From: Oscillospiraceae bacterium
Lineage (GTDB): Bacteria; Bacillota; Clostridia; Oscillospirales; Oscillospiraceae
Direction of reading: 5' to 3'
Length of the DNA stretch: 60,863 nucleotides
Assembly (NCBI GenBank): GCA_024697625.1
Contig: JAILFJ010000046.1
Coordinates: 1 to 60,863 of the forward strand
The notes under the pieces were generated by a model. That model was not told where the DNA came from, did no database searches, and worked only from the letters and a program-made list of their open reading frames with translations. The position numbers were made by a program, and so were the translations under genes. Positions within the stretch are counted from its first letter, which is position 1. Each line of letters starts with the position of its first letter. Positions 17,056 to 25,982 of this stretch are shown here, piece after piece.

Positions 17056-18263
17056 TCTTTCCCCTGATCCTTGACGGCGCCACCGGTACCGAGCTGCAGA
17101 AGCGCGGCTTTCACGGTGAGGAGTGCCCGGAGAAGTGGACCCTGGAGCATCCGGAAGCCATTCTGGAGCTGCAGCGGGCTTATGTGGAGGCCGGCAGCCG
17201 TGTTCTGTATTCCCCCACCTTTGGCGCCAACCGCGTGAAGCTTGAGGCCCACGGGATCTTCAACCGGGTGGAGGAGTATAACGCAGCTCTTGTCGCTCTG
17301 TCCCTGAAAGCCGCGGACGGGAAGGCCTGGGTTGCCGGTGACATCGCCCCGACGGGGCTGTTCCTGTATCCCCTGGGCGACACCGGTTTTGAAGAGCTGG
17401 TCGAGATCTATACCGAGCAGGCCCGGGCTCTGGAGAAAGCCGGCGTCGACCTCTTTGTGATTGAGACCATGATGACCGTTCCGGAAGCCCGCGCCGCGGT
17501 CCTCGCCGTGAAGAGCGTCAGCAGTAAGCCTGTCTTTGTCAGCTTCACCTGTGACGAGAAGGGCAGGACGATCTCCGGCGCCGATATCTGCGCGGTCCTG
17601 CAGATCCTGCAGGGCATGGGCGTGGACGCCTTCGGGCTCAACTGCTCCGTCGGGCCGGCTGAGATGTGCCCCCAGCTCCGCCGCCTCCACGAGATCGCGC
17701 GTGTCCCCCTGATCGCCAAGCCGAACGCCGGGATCCCGGAGGTTCGGGACGGTGCGACGGTATACGACTGTCCCCCGGAGGAATTCACAGCATATCTCGC
17801 CGAGATGGCCGAGGCAGGAGCCGCGATCTTCGGCGGCTGCTGCGGGACGGATGCAGGCCATATCGCCGCCCTGCACGAAAAGGTCCGGGGTCTGAAACCC
17901 GCCAGACCCGATCCGAAGCACCCGGAGCTGCTTCCCTGTGCGACCGAAAAGGAGCTCTGTTTCCTGGATCCCGCGGTCTCGGTCGGGACGCCGATTCTCT
18001 GCGACGGGGAGCTGGAAGACAGGCTGGAGGACGCGATGGCGGATGACAGCCCGGTCGTCTCTGTCCGGATCGGTTCCGAAGCAGAGCTGGACCGCTTCCA
18101 GGACTGCCAGTATATGATCACGAAGCCCCTCTGCCTCGTCTGCGACGCCGTCCCTGTTCTGGAGCAGGCACTGCGCCTCTATCAGGGGCGGGCACTCTAT
18201 GACGGCCCGCTCGGTGAAGACGTCCTTCAGCCTCTTTCGGAGAAATACGGCCTGATCTTCTGA
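17046..18263 (+). CDS. Homocysteine S-methyltransferase family protein (MetH N-terminal type)
   Basis: 405 residues. Residues 1 to about 290 form the homocysteine-binding barrel with zinc cysteines in NCSVGP (about 200) and GGCCGTDAGH (about 263). The start LILDGATGTELQKRG is typical of MetH module 1. About 110 further residues have no clear assignment. There is no folate, B12 or reactivation domain, so it must accept the methyl group from a separate donor. Its overlap with the RACo-like gene and the corrinoid fusion opposite suggest that the donor is that methyl-corrinoid, giving methionine. S-methylmethionine use is a less likely alternative. Confidence 0.88.
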   Translation: MELIFPLILDGATGTELQKRGFHGEECPEKWTLEHPEAILELQRAYVEAGSRVLYSPTFGANRVKLEAHGIFNRVEEYNAALVALSLKAADGKAWVAGDIAPTGLFLYPLGDTGFEELVEIYTEQARALEKAGVDLFVIETMMTVPEARAAVLAVKSVSSKPVFVSFTCDEKGRTISGADICAVLQILQGMGVDAFGLNCSVGPAEMCPQLRRLHEIARVPLIAKPNAGIPEVRDGATVYDCPPEEFTAYLAEMAEAGAAIFGGCCGTDAGHIAALHEKVRGLKPARPDPKHPELLPCATEKELCFLDPAVSVGTPILCDGELEDRLEDAMADDSPVVSVRIGSEAELDRFQDCQYMITKPLCLVCDAVPVLEQALRLYQGRALYDGPLGEDVLQPLSEKYGLIF

Positions 18264-18356
18264 TCACTTATCGCGGATCTCGCGGGCAGATGCGCTCCGG
18301 CGCTCTGCTCCGGCCCCTCTTCCGGCGTCTCTTCCGGTGGGGATTCCCGCTTCCTC

Positions 18357-18385
18357 TTGCAAGGGAGGCTCCGATCTGATAAAAT
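18357..18385 (+). promoter_or_regulatory. Promoter for the acyltransferase-mutY transcript
   Basis: TTGCAA, 17 bases, TAAAAT. AAAGGA follows upstream of the ATG at 18421. Confidence 0.7.
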
Positions 18386-18420
18386 AAGCGGACTAATTAT
18401 CTCCGAAAGGATTTTCTGAT

Positions 18421-19479
18421 ATGACCGTTGGTTCCGCGAACACAAAAAGCCCCTATGAGCTGATCTCCAGGTATCGGAGTGAGCTCATGGGCTTTTGTAT
18501 TCTTTTTGTACTGTACTACCACTCCGCGCTCAACAGCAGCTCCCAGTTTCTCCAGTGGCTGAAGATGATCTGCTACGGGGCGGTGGATATTTTCATGCTG
18601 GTCAGCGGCATGGGCATCTACCGGTCTCTGGAGTCAAACTCCGTCTCCGTGTTCTTCCGGAACCGTCTGAAGAAGATTGTCCCGATCTGGTATCTCTACT
18701 ATGTCATTGTCCTGCTGGCCGGGCACTTTTTCTTCAATGACGAGTTCCGCATCCACGAGATCAGCGGCTTTCTGACCTTTACCGGCTACTGGCTGGGCCT
18801 CGACGACCAGGGGAACTGGTACGTCTATGCCATCATGCTCTTCTATCTCTGTTCGCCCGTCCTGGCTGCCATGATCCGCGACAGCCGGAACCGGCTCCGT
18901 ACCGGCCTGCTGATGGTGCTTCTCTCGATCTTTCTGTCCTTCGCATTTTTCGACACGCTCCAGCTCATGGCCTTCACCCGCCTGCCAAGCTATATCCTGG
19001 GCATGGTCTTTGCCGCGTGCTTCCGTGACCGTCCCTTTGACCGGAAGGGTATGGCAGTCAGTCTGGGCGTCTTTCTGGTCGGTGCGGTCATGCTGTCCGT
19101 CATCGTCGCGCACTTCACTTACTTCCTGTGGTATTACGGCCTGCTCTGGTATCCCTTTATCTTCATCGCACCGCCCGTCACCCTGTTCTTCTGTCTCTTT
19201 CTGGACAAGCTGGAAGCTCTCCTGCGCCCGCTGACCGCTCTGCTTCGTATTCTCGGGAGAGCTTCTCTCGAGATCCTGGTCATCTCCGATTTTATCTTTA
19301 TCCGCTGCGGCGAGTACGTCTATCGCTGGGCGGAGGGTCATGTCAGCCCGTCTGCCGTCTCCGTTGCGCTGTTTTTCGCCGGCGCCCTCGGGGGGATCGC
19401 CTTTCACGCGGTGGTGGAGCGAGTGAAGACGCTGGTCTCATCCTGCCATAGCAGGCTGAAGGCAGGGGCCGGCGCATGA
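18421..19479 (+). CDS. Membrane-bound acyltransferase (acyltransferase 3 family)
   Basis: 352 residues with about ten hydrophobic segments. The N-terminal RSELMGFCILFVLYYHSAL carries the conserved Arg and the catalytic-type His of acyltransferase 3 proteins, which O-acetylate or succinylate surface sugars, peptidoglycan or antibiotics at the membrane. Nothing near it reveals the acceptor. mutY overlaps its last 4 bases (ATGA), so the two are translationally coupled, probably without a functional link. Confidence 0.85.
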   Translation: MTVGSANTKSPYELISRYRSELMGFCILFVLYYHSALNSSSQFLQWLKMICYGAVDIFMLVSGMGIYRSLESNSVSVFFRNRLKKIVPIWYLYYVIVLLAGHFFFNDEFRIHEISGFLTFTGYWLGLDDQGNWYVYAIMLFYLCSPVLAAMIRDSRNRLRTGLLMVLLSIFLSFAFFDTLQLMAFTRLPSYILGMVFAACFRDRPFDRKGMAVSLGVFLVGAVMLSVIVAHFTYFLWYYGLLWYPFIFIAPPVTLFFCLFLDKLEALLRPLTALLRILGRASLEILVISDFIFIRCGEYVYRWAEGHVSPSAVSVALFFAGALGGIAFHAVVERVKTLVSSCHSRLKAGAGA

Positions 19480-20699
19480 CAGCGCAGCCGGAAGCTTTTC
19501 TCCGAACCTCGACCTCATCCGGCCTCTCTCCCCGGGCTCTGTCCCCGGCGCTTTCGGAGGCATCAGAGGCTCTCCCCGAAGCCCTTGCCCTCATCTGTCA
19601 GTGGTATGCCGCCGTCCGCCGCCCGCTGCCCTGGCGGGAAGACAGGACGCCCTATCACGTCTGGATTGCCGAGATCATGCTGCAGCAGACCAGGATCGAG
19701 GCCGTAATCCCCTATTATCACCGCTTTCTGCGGGAGCTTCCGGACATCCCTGCTCTTGCGGCGGTTCCGGAGGACCGGCTGCTGAAGCTCTGGGAGGGTC
19801 TCGGCTACTACAGCCGGGCCCGAAACCTGAAAAAAGCAGCGCTGCTCATGATGGAGAGCCATGGCGGGACGCTTCCCGCTTCTGCAGAGGAACTGCGGAA
19901 GCTCCCCGGGGTCGGAGAGTACACCGCCGGTGCGATCGCCTCCATCGCCTACGGGCTCCCGGAACCCGCCGTGGACGGCAATGTTCTCCGGGTCATGTCA
20001 CGGCTCCTCGCCCTCGGCGACGACATCAGCCTGTCCGGCACAAGGCGCGGCGTCACCGGGCTTCTGCGCGCCCGGTATCCCTCCGGCGAAGCAGCCGGCC
20101 TGCTGACCGAGGGCATCATGGAGCTCGGCGAGACGGTCTGCCTGCCCAACGGCCTGCCCCGCTGCGAGATCTGCCCGGTTCGCGGCTGCTGCCTGGCGCA
20201 TCAGAGCGGAGCAGAGCTCTCGTATCCCGTCCGGTCTGAGAAAAAGCCGCGGCGGATTGAGGAGAGAACCGTGTTTCTTCTGCATCGGCAGGGCCGCTTT
20301 GCCATACGGAAGCGTCCGTCCCGGGGTCTGCTCGCCGGGCTCTGGGAATTTCCGAATACGGACGGCAGGCTCAGCCCGGAGGAGGTTCTTCCGTTTTTAT
20401 TCCGCCGGGGCACGGCGCCCTTCCCCTCTGTGCAGGATGCCGGGTTTTCTTCCGCCCGGGAGACGGACACCCCGCTTCCGTCCGCCTCTGCAGTCCGCCC
20501 CTGCGGCGAGGCCAGGCATGTTTTTACGCATGTGGAATGGCACATGACCGGCTATCTGGTCAGCTGCGAAGCGCTCTCCCGGGATGCGCTCCCGGAAGCC
20601 TTTCCGGGCTGTCTGTGGAAGAGTCCGGATGAGATTGCGGCGGAGTATCCTCTTCCGACCGCCTTCCGTCATTTTCAACACTGCCTCAGAGCGTTCTGA
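19476..20699 (+). CDS. mutY: A/G-specific adenine DNA glycosylase
   Basis: Removes adenine mispaired with 8-oxoguanine. 407 residues. An N-terminal extension of about 40 residues is followed by RPLPWREDRTPYHVWIAEIM (catalytic Glu in AEIMLQQT), the helix-hairpin-helix LPGVGEYTAGAIASIAYG and the catalytic Asp in PAVDGNVLRV. The 4Fe-4S ligands are in CLPNGLPRCEICPVRGCC; spacing between the first two cysteines is seven residues, against the more usual six. The C terminus is the NUDIX-like 8-oxoG recognition domain. It is the last gene before a clear terminator. Confidence 0.95.
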   Translation: MTAQPEAFLRTSTSSGLSPRALSPALSEASEALPEALALICQWYAAVRRPLPWREDRTPYHVWIAEIMLQQTRIEAVIPYYHRFLRELPDIPALAAVPEDRLLKLWEGLGYYSRARNLKKAALLMMESHGGTLPASAEELRKLPGVGEYTAGAIASIAYGLPEPAVDGNVLRVMSRLLALGDDISLSGTRRGVTGLLRARYPSGEAAGLLTEGIMELGETVCLPNGLPRCEICPVRGCCLAHQSGAELSYPVRSEKKPRRIEERTVFLLHRQGRFAIRKRPSRGLLAGLWEFPNTDGRLSPEEVLPFLFRRGTAPFPSVQDAGFSSARETDTPLPSASAVRPCGEARHVFTHVEWHMTGYLVSCEALSRDALPEAFPGCLWKSPDEIAAEYPLPTAFRHFQHCLRAF

Positions 20700-20748
20700 C
20701 CGCCTTATTCTCCGGCTTCCTGTTCTTCGGGAACGCCGTGCACAGACG

Positions 20749-20783
20749 GCAGACTGCGCTGGCAAACCTCCGGCGCAGTCTGC
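20749..20783 (+). terminator. Intrinsic terminator after mutY
   Basis: A perfect 11-bp stem (GCAGACTGCGC and complement) with a 13-base loop, followed by the U-rich TATTTCTGTCTATTT. It separates the mutY transcript from the pyr-pur promoter 22 bases on. Confidence 0.8.
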
Positions 20784-20804
20784 TATTTCTGTCTATTTCG
20801 CCGA

Positions 20805-20833
20805 TTGACAAGAGGGACCGTTCCCATTATAAT
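20805..20833 (+). promoter_or_regulatory. Perfect-consensus promoter of the pyr-pur operon
   Basis: TTGACA (20805-20810), exactly 17 bases, TATAAT (20828-20833). It is the only strong promoter seen ahead of the 20-kb gene array. The leader is only about 20-25 bases long, too short for a PyrR-type attenuator. Confidence 0.85.
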
Positions 20834-20835
20834 AC

Positions 20836-20855
20836 GCCCAACTTCTCAGGAGGGC
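20836..20855 (+). promoter_or_regulatory. Small hairpin that could mask the pyrC ribosome site
   Basis: GCCC (20836-20839) can pair with GGGC (20852-20855), enclosing AGGAGG (20848-20853). Whether the GCCC is in the transcript depends on which base near 20836-20841 is used to start RNA synthesis. The arrangement resembles E. coli pyrC, where start-site choice governed by nucleotide pools decides whether a hairpin hides the ribosome site. The stem here is only 4 bp, so this is tentative. Confidence 0.3.
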
Positions 20856-20861
20856 TTGCGA

Positions 20862-22073
20862 ATGCCGCTGTTTGACAAGGTGACTAAAATCCGTGCCGAT
20901 GAGGTGGAACATACTGTCATGGGGGATTTCTGCGCGGCCTCAAGCCGTCTGAATCATCCGTCCTATACTCTTCTTCCCGGTTTTTGCGATGTGCATGTGC
21001 ATTTTCGCGAACCGGGTTTTTCTTATAAAGAGACGATCCGCACCGGCTGTCTCGCCGCAGCCCGCGGTGGGTACACTACTGTCTGCACGATGCCGAACCT
21101 GGCCCCTGTCTGTGACAGTCTTGACCATCTTGCCGTCCAGGAGGAGCTGATCCGGCAGCAGGCCTGCATCGGGGTATATCCGTATGCCGCCATCACCCTC
21201 GGCCAGAAGGGCGAGGCGCTCGCCGACCTCGAAGCTCTCGCGCCCCGGGTAGTCGCCTTCTCCGACGACGGACACGGGGTTCAGTCCGAGAGCCTCATGC
21301 GGCAGGTGATGGAACGGGCAAAGGCGCTGGGCAGGCTGATCGTCGCCCACTGTGAGGACAATCGTCTGCTCCGTGGCGGTTACATCCACGACGGGCGCTA
21401 TGCCGCCGCCCACGGGCACAGGGGGATCTGCTCGGAGAGCGAGTGGCGGCAGATCGAGCGTGACCTGCGCCTCGCCCGGGAGACTGGCTGTGCCTATCAC
21501 GTCTGTCATATCTCGACAAAGGAAAGCGTCGCACTGATCCGGGAAGCCAAGCGGTCGGGTGTGGACGTGAGCTGCGAGACTGCGCCGCACTATCTTCTGC
21601 TCGACGAGGACGATCTGCAGGAGGACGGGCGCTTTAAGATGAATCCTCCGCTACGTGCGAAGGAGGATCGCGAGGCACTGCTCGAAGGGCTCCTCGACGG
21701 AACCGTCGACATGATCGCCACCGACCATGCGCCGCACAGCGCGGAAGAGAAGGCCAGGGGCCTCGCCGGAAGCGCCTTCGGCATCGTCGGGCTGGAGACG
21801 GCCTTTCCTCTGCTGTACACAGAGCTGGTAAAGCCGGGGCTGCTGCGTCTCGAGGCGCTGGTCGACCTGCTCTGTCAAAAGCCCCGGGCACGCTTCGGTC
21901 TCCCCTGCGGCGATTCGTTTTCCGTCTGGGACCTGGAGCGGCACTACGCTGTTGATCCAGGCGAGTTTCTCTCCCGCGGGCACGCGACGCCCTTTGCCGG
22001 GCGGGAGGTCTACGGCCGCTGCATGCTGACTGTTCACGAGGGCAGAGTTGTTTACGAGGAGGGAAAGAACTGA
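20862..22073 (+). CDS. pyrC: Dihydroorotase
   Basis: Cyclises carbamoyl-aspartate to dihydroorotate. 403 residues of the class I amidohydrolase type. Metal ligands are read from DVHVHFREPG, AHCED, VCHIS and ATDHAPH. AGGAGGG lies 8 bases before the ATG at 20862. It is the first of 17 biosynthetic genes read from one promoter; carB follows after one base. Confidence 0.96.
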   Translation: MPLFDKVTKIRADEVEHTVMGDFCAASSRLNHPSYTLLPGFCDVHVHFREPGFSYKETIRTGCLAAARGGYTTVCTMPNLAPVCDSLDHLAVQEELIRQQACIGVYPYAAITLGQKGEALADLEALAPRVVAFSDDGHGVQSESLMRQVMERAKALGRLIVAHCEDNRLLRGGYIHDGRYAAAHGHRGICSESEWRQIERDLRLARETGCAYHVCHISTKESVALIREAKRSGVDVSCETAPHYLLLDEDDLQEDGRFKMNPPLRAKEDREALLEGLLDGTVDMIATDHAPHSAEEKARGLAGSAFGIVGLETAFPLLYTELVKPGLLRLEALVDLLCQKPRARFGLPCGDSFSVWDLERHYAVDPGEFLSRGHATPFAGREVYGRCMLTVHEGRVVYEEGKN

Positions 22074-22074
22074 C

Positions 22075-25000
22075 ATGGCAAAACGCACGGATATCAGAAA
22101 GGTACTCATCATAGGCTCCGGACCGATCGTCATCGGGCAGGCGGCCGAGTTCGACTACGCAGGCACACAGGCCTGTCTGGCGCTCAAGGAGGAGGGGTAC
22201 GAGGTCGTCCTTGTCAACTCCAACCCCGCGACGATCATGACGGATACCGCCATCGCCGACAAGGTCTATATGGAGCCCCTGACGCTGGATTACGTGGCGA
22301 AGATCCTTCGCTACGAGCGCCCGGATGCGATCGTGCCCGGGATCGGCGGGCAGACCGGTCTGAACCTCGCCATGCAGCTGGAGCGCAAGGGCATCCTGCG
22401 TGAGTGCGGCGTCCGGCTGCTCGGCACCAGCAGCCAGAGCATCGAGAGGGCCGAGGACCGCGAGCTCTTCAAGGAGATGTGTCAGTCGATCGGCGAACCG
22501 GTCATCCCCTCGGAGGTCACCTACGACCTCGAGCATGCCAGGCGCGCCGCCGCCGAGATCGGCTATCCCGTGGTACTGCGTCCCGCCTTCACGCTGGGCG
22601 GAACCGGGGGCGGCTTTGCCGGCAACGAACAGGAGCTCATTGAGATCGGCGCAAACGCCTTCCGTCTCTCCCCTGTCTCCCAGGTTCTGGTCGAGAAGAG
22701 CGTCAAAGGCTACAAGGAGATCGAGTTTGAGGTCATGCGCGATTCCAACGACCATGCCATCACGATCTGCGGCATGGAGAACGTCGATCCCGTCGGTGTG
22801 CACACCGGTGACTCCATCGTCGTCGCTCCGATTCTCTCCCTCAGCGAGCACGACCTGAAGATGCTCAACGACAGCGCCCTGAAGATCATCCGCGAGCTGA
22901 AGATCGAGGGCGGCTGCAACGTTCAGTTTGCCCTCAATCCCACCAGCAGCGAGTATTACCTCATCGAGGTCAACCCCCGCGTCTCCCGCTCCTCGGCGCT
23001 CGCCTCCAAGGCCAGCGGCTATCCGATTGCCCGCGTGACCGCCAAGATCGCTCTCGGCATGGCCCTTGAGGAGATCCCTGTCGCGGGAGGCACTGCCGCC
23101 ATGGAGCCGCAGCTCGACTACTATGTGGCCAAGTTCCCGCGCTTCCCCTTCGACAAGTTCCCGGACGCCCCGAACACCCTCGGCACGCAGATGAAGGCCA
23201 CCGGCGAAGTCATGGGGATCGGCTCGACCCTCGAGGAGTGCTTCCTGAAATCCGTGCGCTCCCTTGAGACGGGCGTATGTCATCTCCACAGCCGCAAATT
23301 TGACGGCTTCTCCGATGAGGAGCTGCTCAGCTACGTTGCGGAATTCCGTGACGACGGGATCTTCGCAGTCACCGAGCTGCTGCGCCGCGGCGTAACCGTC
23401 GAACGTCTGCATGAGATCACGATGATCACGCCCCTCTTTCTGGAGGCGCTCGGACGAATCGTGGCAATGGAGCGCCGGCTCTCGTCCCGCGTCAATGACG
23501 TGGGCATCCTGCGGGAAGCCAAAACCATGGGCTTTTCAGACCGTTATATCGCCTCGCTCTGGAATCTCAGCGAGCAGGAGCTCTACGACAAGCGCAGAAA
23601 GCACGGTATTCTGCCGGTCTTCCGCATGGTGGACACCCTGCACACCGGAAAATACATCGCATACCTCTACTCCTCCTACAGCGGAGTGAACGAATCCCGG
23701 CTCACCGGGAAGAAGAAGGTACTGGTGCTCGGCGCCGGGCCGATCCGCATCGGACAGGGTGTGGAGTTTGACTATTCCACCGTACATGCCGTACAGACCA
23801 TCAAGCGCAGCGGCTACGAGGCCATCATCGTCAACAACAACCCCGAGACGGTCTCCACCGACTATACCACCGGCGACAAGCTCTATTTCGAGCCGCTGAC
23901 CGTGGAGGACGTGATGGCGATCATCGACTTTGAGAAGCCCGAAGGCGTCATCGCCTCCCTGGGCGGGCAGACCGCCATCAATCTCGCCCAGCCTCTGATG
24001 GAGCGGGGAGTAAAGCTCATCGGCACCGACTGCGCCGCCATCGAACGCGCCGAGAACCGCGACAGCTTTGAGAAGCTGCTTCTTGAGCTGGATATCCCCC
24101 AGCCGCCCGGGGTTGCCGTCACCAGCATCGACGAGGGTGTGAAGGCCGCCGCCCGCATCGGGTATCCCGTTCTCGTCCGGCCCAGCTTTGTGCTCGGCGG
24201 ACGCGCGATGGAGATCGTCGCCAACGAGGACATGCTTCGCCATTATCTCAAGACCGCCGTGGAGATCGACGCCGACAAGCCCGTGCTGGTCGACAAGTAC
24301 ATTCTCGGCAAAGAGGTCGAGATCGACGCGATCTGCGACGGCCGTGACGTCTTCGTTCCGGGCATCATGGAGCTGGTGGAGCGCACCGGCGTCCATTCGG
24401 GCGACTCGATCAGCGTCTATCCCACGGTATCCATTTCAAACAAGGTAAAGGGCATCATTCTGCAGTATGCGAAGAAGCTCGGCCTCGGCATCGGTATCGT
24501 CGGGCTCTACAACATCCAGTTTATCGTGGACAGGGAGGAGCGCGTCTACATCATTGAGGTCAATCCCCGCTCTTCCCGCACGGTGCCCTTCCTCTCCAAG
24601 GCCACCGGCTGGTCGCTGGCTGACATCGCGACCGAGGTCATCCTCGGCAAAAGTCTGAAGGAGCAGGGCATCTTCGACCTCTACCCGGAGGAGAAGAAGC
24701 GCCACTATGTCAAGGTGCCGGTCTTCTCGTGGAACAAGATCAAGGGGCTGGACGCCTATCTCTCCCCGGAGATGAAATCCACCGGCGAGGCCATCGGCTA
24801 TGACGACAAGCTGCCCCGCGCCATGTACAAGGCACTGCAGGCCTCCGGTATGAAGCTCCAGAACTACGGCACCGTCTTTGTGACTCTCGCGGATGAGGAC
24901 AAGGAGGAGGCGCTGCCTCTCGTGCGGCGCTTTTACGACATGGGCTTCAACATCGAGGCCACCGTGGGCACGGCGAACTTCCTGAAGCAGCACGGCATCC

Positions 25001-25248
25001 GCACCCGCATCCGGCGCAAGATCAGCGAGGGCAGCGAGGAGATCCTCGACTCCATCCGGGCGGGCTACGTATCCTACATCATCAACACCCGGGCTCTCTC
25101 GCGCGGCGACCACTTCAACGACGGCGTGGCCATACGCCGGAGCGCGACCGAAAACAATGTGACCATCTTCACCTCTCTGGACACCGTGCGCGTGCTGCTG
25201 GACGTGCTGGAGGAGACCACGATCACGGTCTCGACCATCGATTCCTGA
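22075..25248 (+). CDS. carB: Carbamoyl-phosphate synthase, large subunit
   Basis: Makes carbamoyl phosphate from ammonia (supplied by CarA), bicarbonate and two ATP. 1057 residues, full length, with two homologous ATP-grasp halves: KVLIIGSGPIVIGQAAEFDY at the start of the first, KVLVLGAGPIRIGQGVEFDY at the start of the second (about residue 550). The C-terminal MGS-like allosteric domain ends the protein. The small glutaminase subunit gene carA is not beside it and not in the window, which is unusual for clostridia. The stop codon overlaps the pyrK start (TGATG). Confidence 0.97.
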   Translation: MAKRTDIRKVLIIGSGPIVIGQAAEFDYAGTQACLALKEEGYEVVLVNSNPATIMTDTAIADKVYMEPLTLDYVAKILRYERPDAIVPGIGGQTGLNLAMQLERKGILRECGVRLLGTSSQSIERAEDRELFKEMCQSIGEPVIPSEVTYDLEHARRAAAEIGYPVVLRPAFTLGGTGGGFAGNEQELIEIGANAFRLSPVSQVLVEKSVKGYKEIEFEVMRDSNDHAITICGMENVDPVGVHTGDSIVVAPILSLSEHDLKMLNDSALKIIRELKIEGGCNVQFALNPTSSEYYLIEVNPRVSRSSALASKASGYPIARVTAKIALGMALEEIPVAGGTAAMEPQLDYYVAKFPRFPFDKFPDAPNTLGTQMKATGEVMGIGSTLEECFLKSVRSLETGVCHLHSRKFDGFSDEELLSYVAEFRDDGIFAVTELLRRGVTVERLHEITMITPLFLEALGRIVAMERRLSSRVNDVGILREAKTMGFSDRYIASLWNLSEQELYDKRRKHGILPVFRMVDTLHTGKYIAYLYSSYSGVNESRLTGKKKVLVLGAGPIRIGQGVEFDYSTVHAVQTIKRSGYEAIIVNNNPETVSTDYTTGDKLYFEPLTVEDVMAIIDFEKPEGVIASLGGQTAINLAQPLMERGVKLIGTDCAAIERAENRDSFEKLLLELDIPQPPGVAVTSIDEGVKAAARIGYPVLVRPSFVLGGRAMEIVANEDMLRHYLKTAVEIDADKPVLVDKYILGKEVEIDAICDGRDVFVPGIMELVERTGVHSGDSISVYPTVSISNKVKGIILQYAKKLGLGIGIVGLYNIQFIVDREERVYIIEVNPRSSRTVPFLSKATGWSLADIATEVILGKSLKEQGIFDLYPEEKKRHYVKVPVFSWNKIKGLDAYLSPEMKSTGEAIGYDDKLPRAMYKALQASGMKLQNYGTVFVTLADEDKEEALPLVRRFYDMGFNIEATVGTANFLKQHGIRTRIRRKISEGSEEILDSIRAGYVSYIINTRALSRGDHFNDGVAIRRSATENNVTIFTSLDTVRVLLDVLEETTITVSTIDS

Positions 25249-25982
25249 TGAAGCAGGGGCAGTTTACCATTCTCGAAAACACAGCCCTGACCGGGCGTGT
25301 CTCCCGCCTGCGTCTCGGCGGCGACGTCTCCGCCATCGTGAGGCCGGGGCAGTTTGTCGATCTCCGTCTGGAGGGCTTCTTTCTCCGGCGTCCCTTCTCG
25401 GTCTGTGACCGGGACGATGCCAGCTTCCTTCTGCTCTACGAGCGTGTCGGGCGCGGGACCGAACTTCTCTCCGCACTCCCTCCCGGGCGGACGCTTGACG
25501 TGCTGACAGGGCTCGGCAACGGCTTTGACCCCGAGCACGGCGGAGACGCGCCGCTGCTCATCGCCGGCGGAACGGGACTCTCCCCGCTCTACGGTCTTGC
25601 GAAGGCGCTTCTGAAGCGCGGGAAAAGTCCGACCGCGATCCTGGGCTTCAACACCGCCTCCGAGGTCTTCTTCGAAGAGGACTTCGCCGCGCTGGGGATC
25701 GAGACGCTGGTCTGCACCGCAGACGGCAGCCGCGGCCTTCCGGGCTTCGTCACTGCGGCGATGGACCGGAGGCATACCGGCTTCTATGCCTGCGGACCGG
25801 AAGCGATGCTCCGGGCGGTCTGTGAGACGAGCCCCATGCCCGGAGAGCTCAGCTTCGATCAGCGCATGGGCTGCGGCTTCGGGGCCTGCATGGGCTGCAC
25901 GGTACTGACAAAAAAAGGCCCTCTGCGTGTCTGCAGGGACGGGCCGGTTCTGGATCGGGAGGATGTGCTATGGGCAGACTGA
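25248..25982 (+). CDS. pyrK: Dihydroorotate dehydrogenase B, electron-transfer subunit
   Basis: 244 residues: an N-terminal FAD-binding barrel (RRPFSVCDRD), an NAD-binding domain (LLIAGGTGLSPLYGLAKAL), then a C-terminal 2Fe-2S cluster site with cysteines in MGCGFGACMGCTV and RVCRDGP. It passes electrons from PyrD-bound FMN to NAD+. It overlaps carB at its start and pyrD by 13 bases at its end, as expected for subunits of one complex. Confidence 0.96.
   Translation: MKQGQFTILENTALTGRVSRLRLGGDVSAIVRPGQFVDLRLEGFFLRRPFSVCDRDDASFLLLYERVGRGTELLSALPPGRTLDVLTGLGNGFDPEHGGDAPLLIAGGTGLSPLYGLAKALLKRGKSPTAILGFNTASEVFFEEDFAALGIETLVCTADGSRGLPGFVTAAMDRRHTGFYACGPEAMLRAVCETSPMPGELSFDQRMGCGFGACMGCTVLTKKGPLRVCRDGPVLDREDVLWAD

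Noticed and set aside
21634-23412. 592-residue minus-strand frame across pyrC and carB
   Set aside because: It spans the junction of two real genes and shows no domain.
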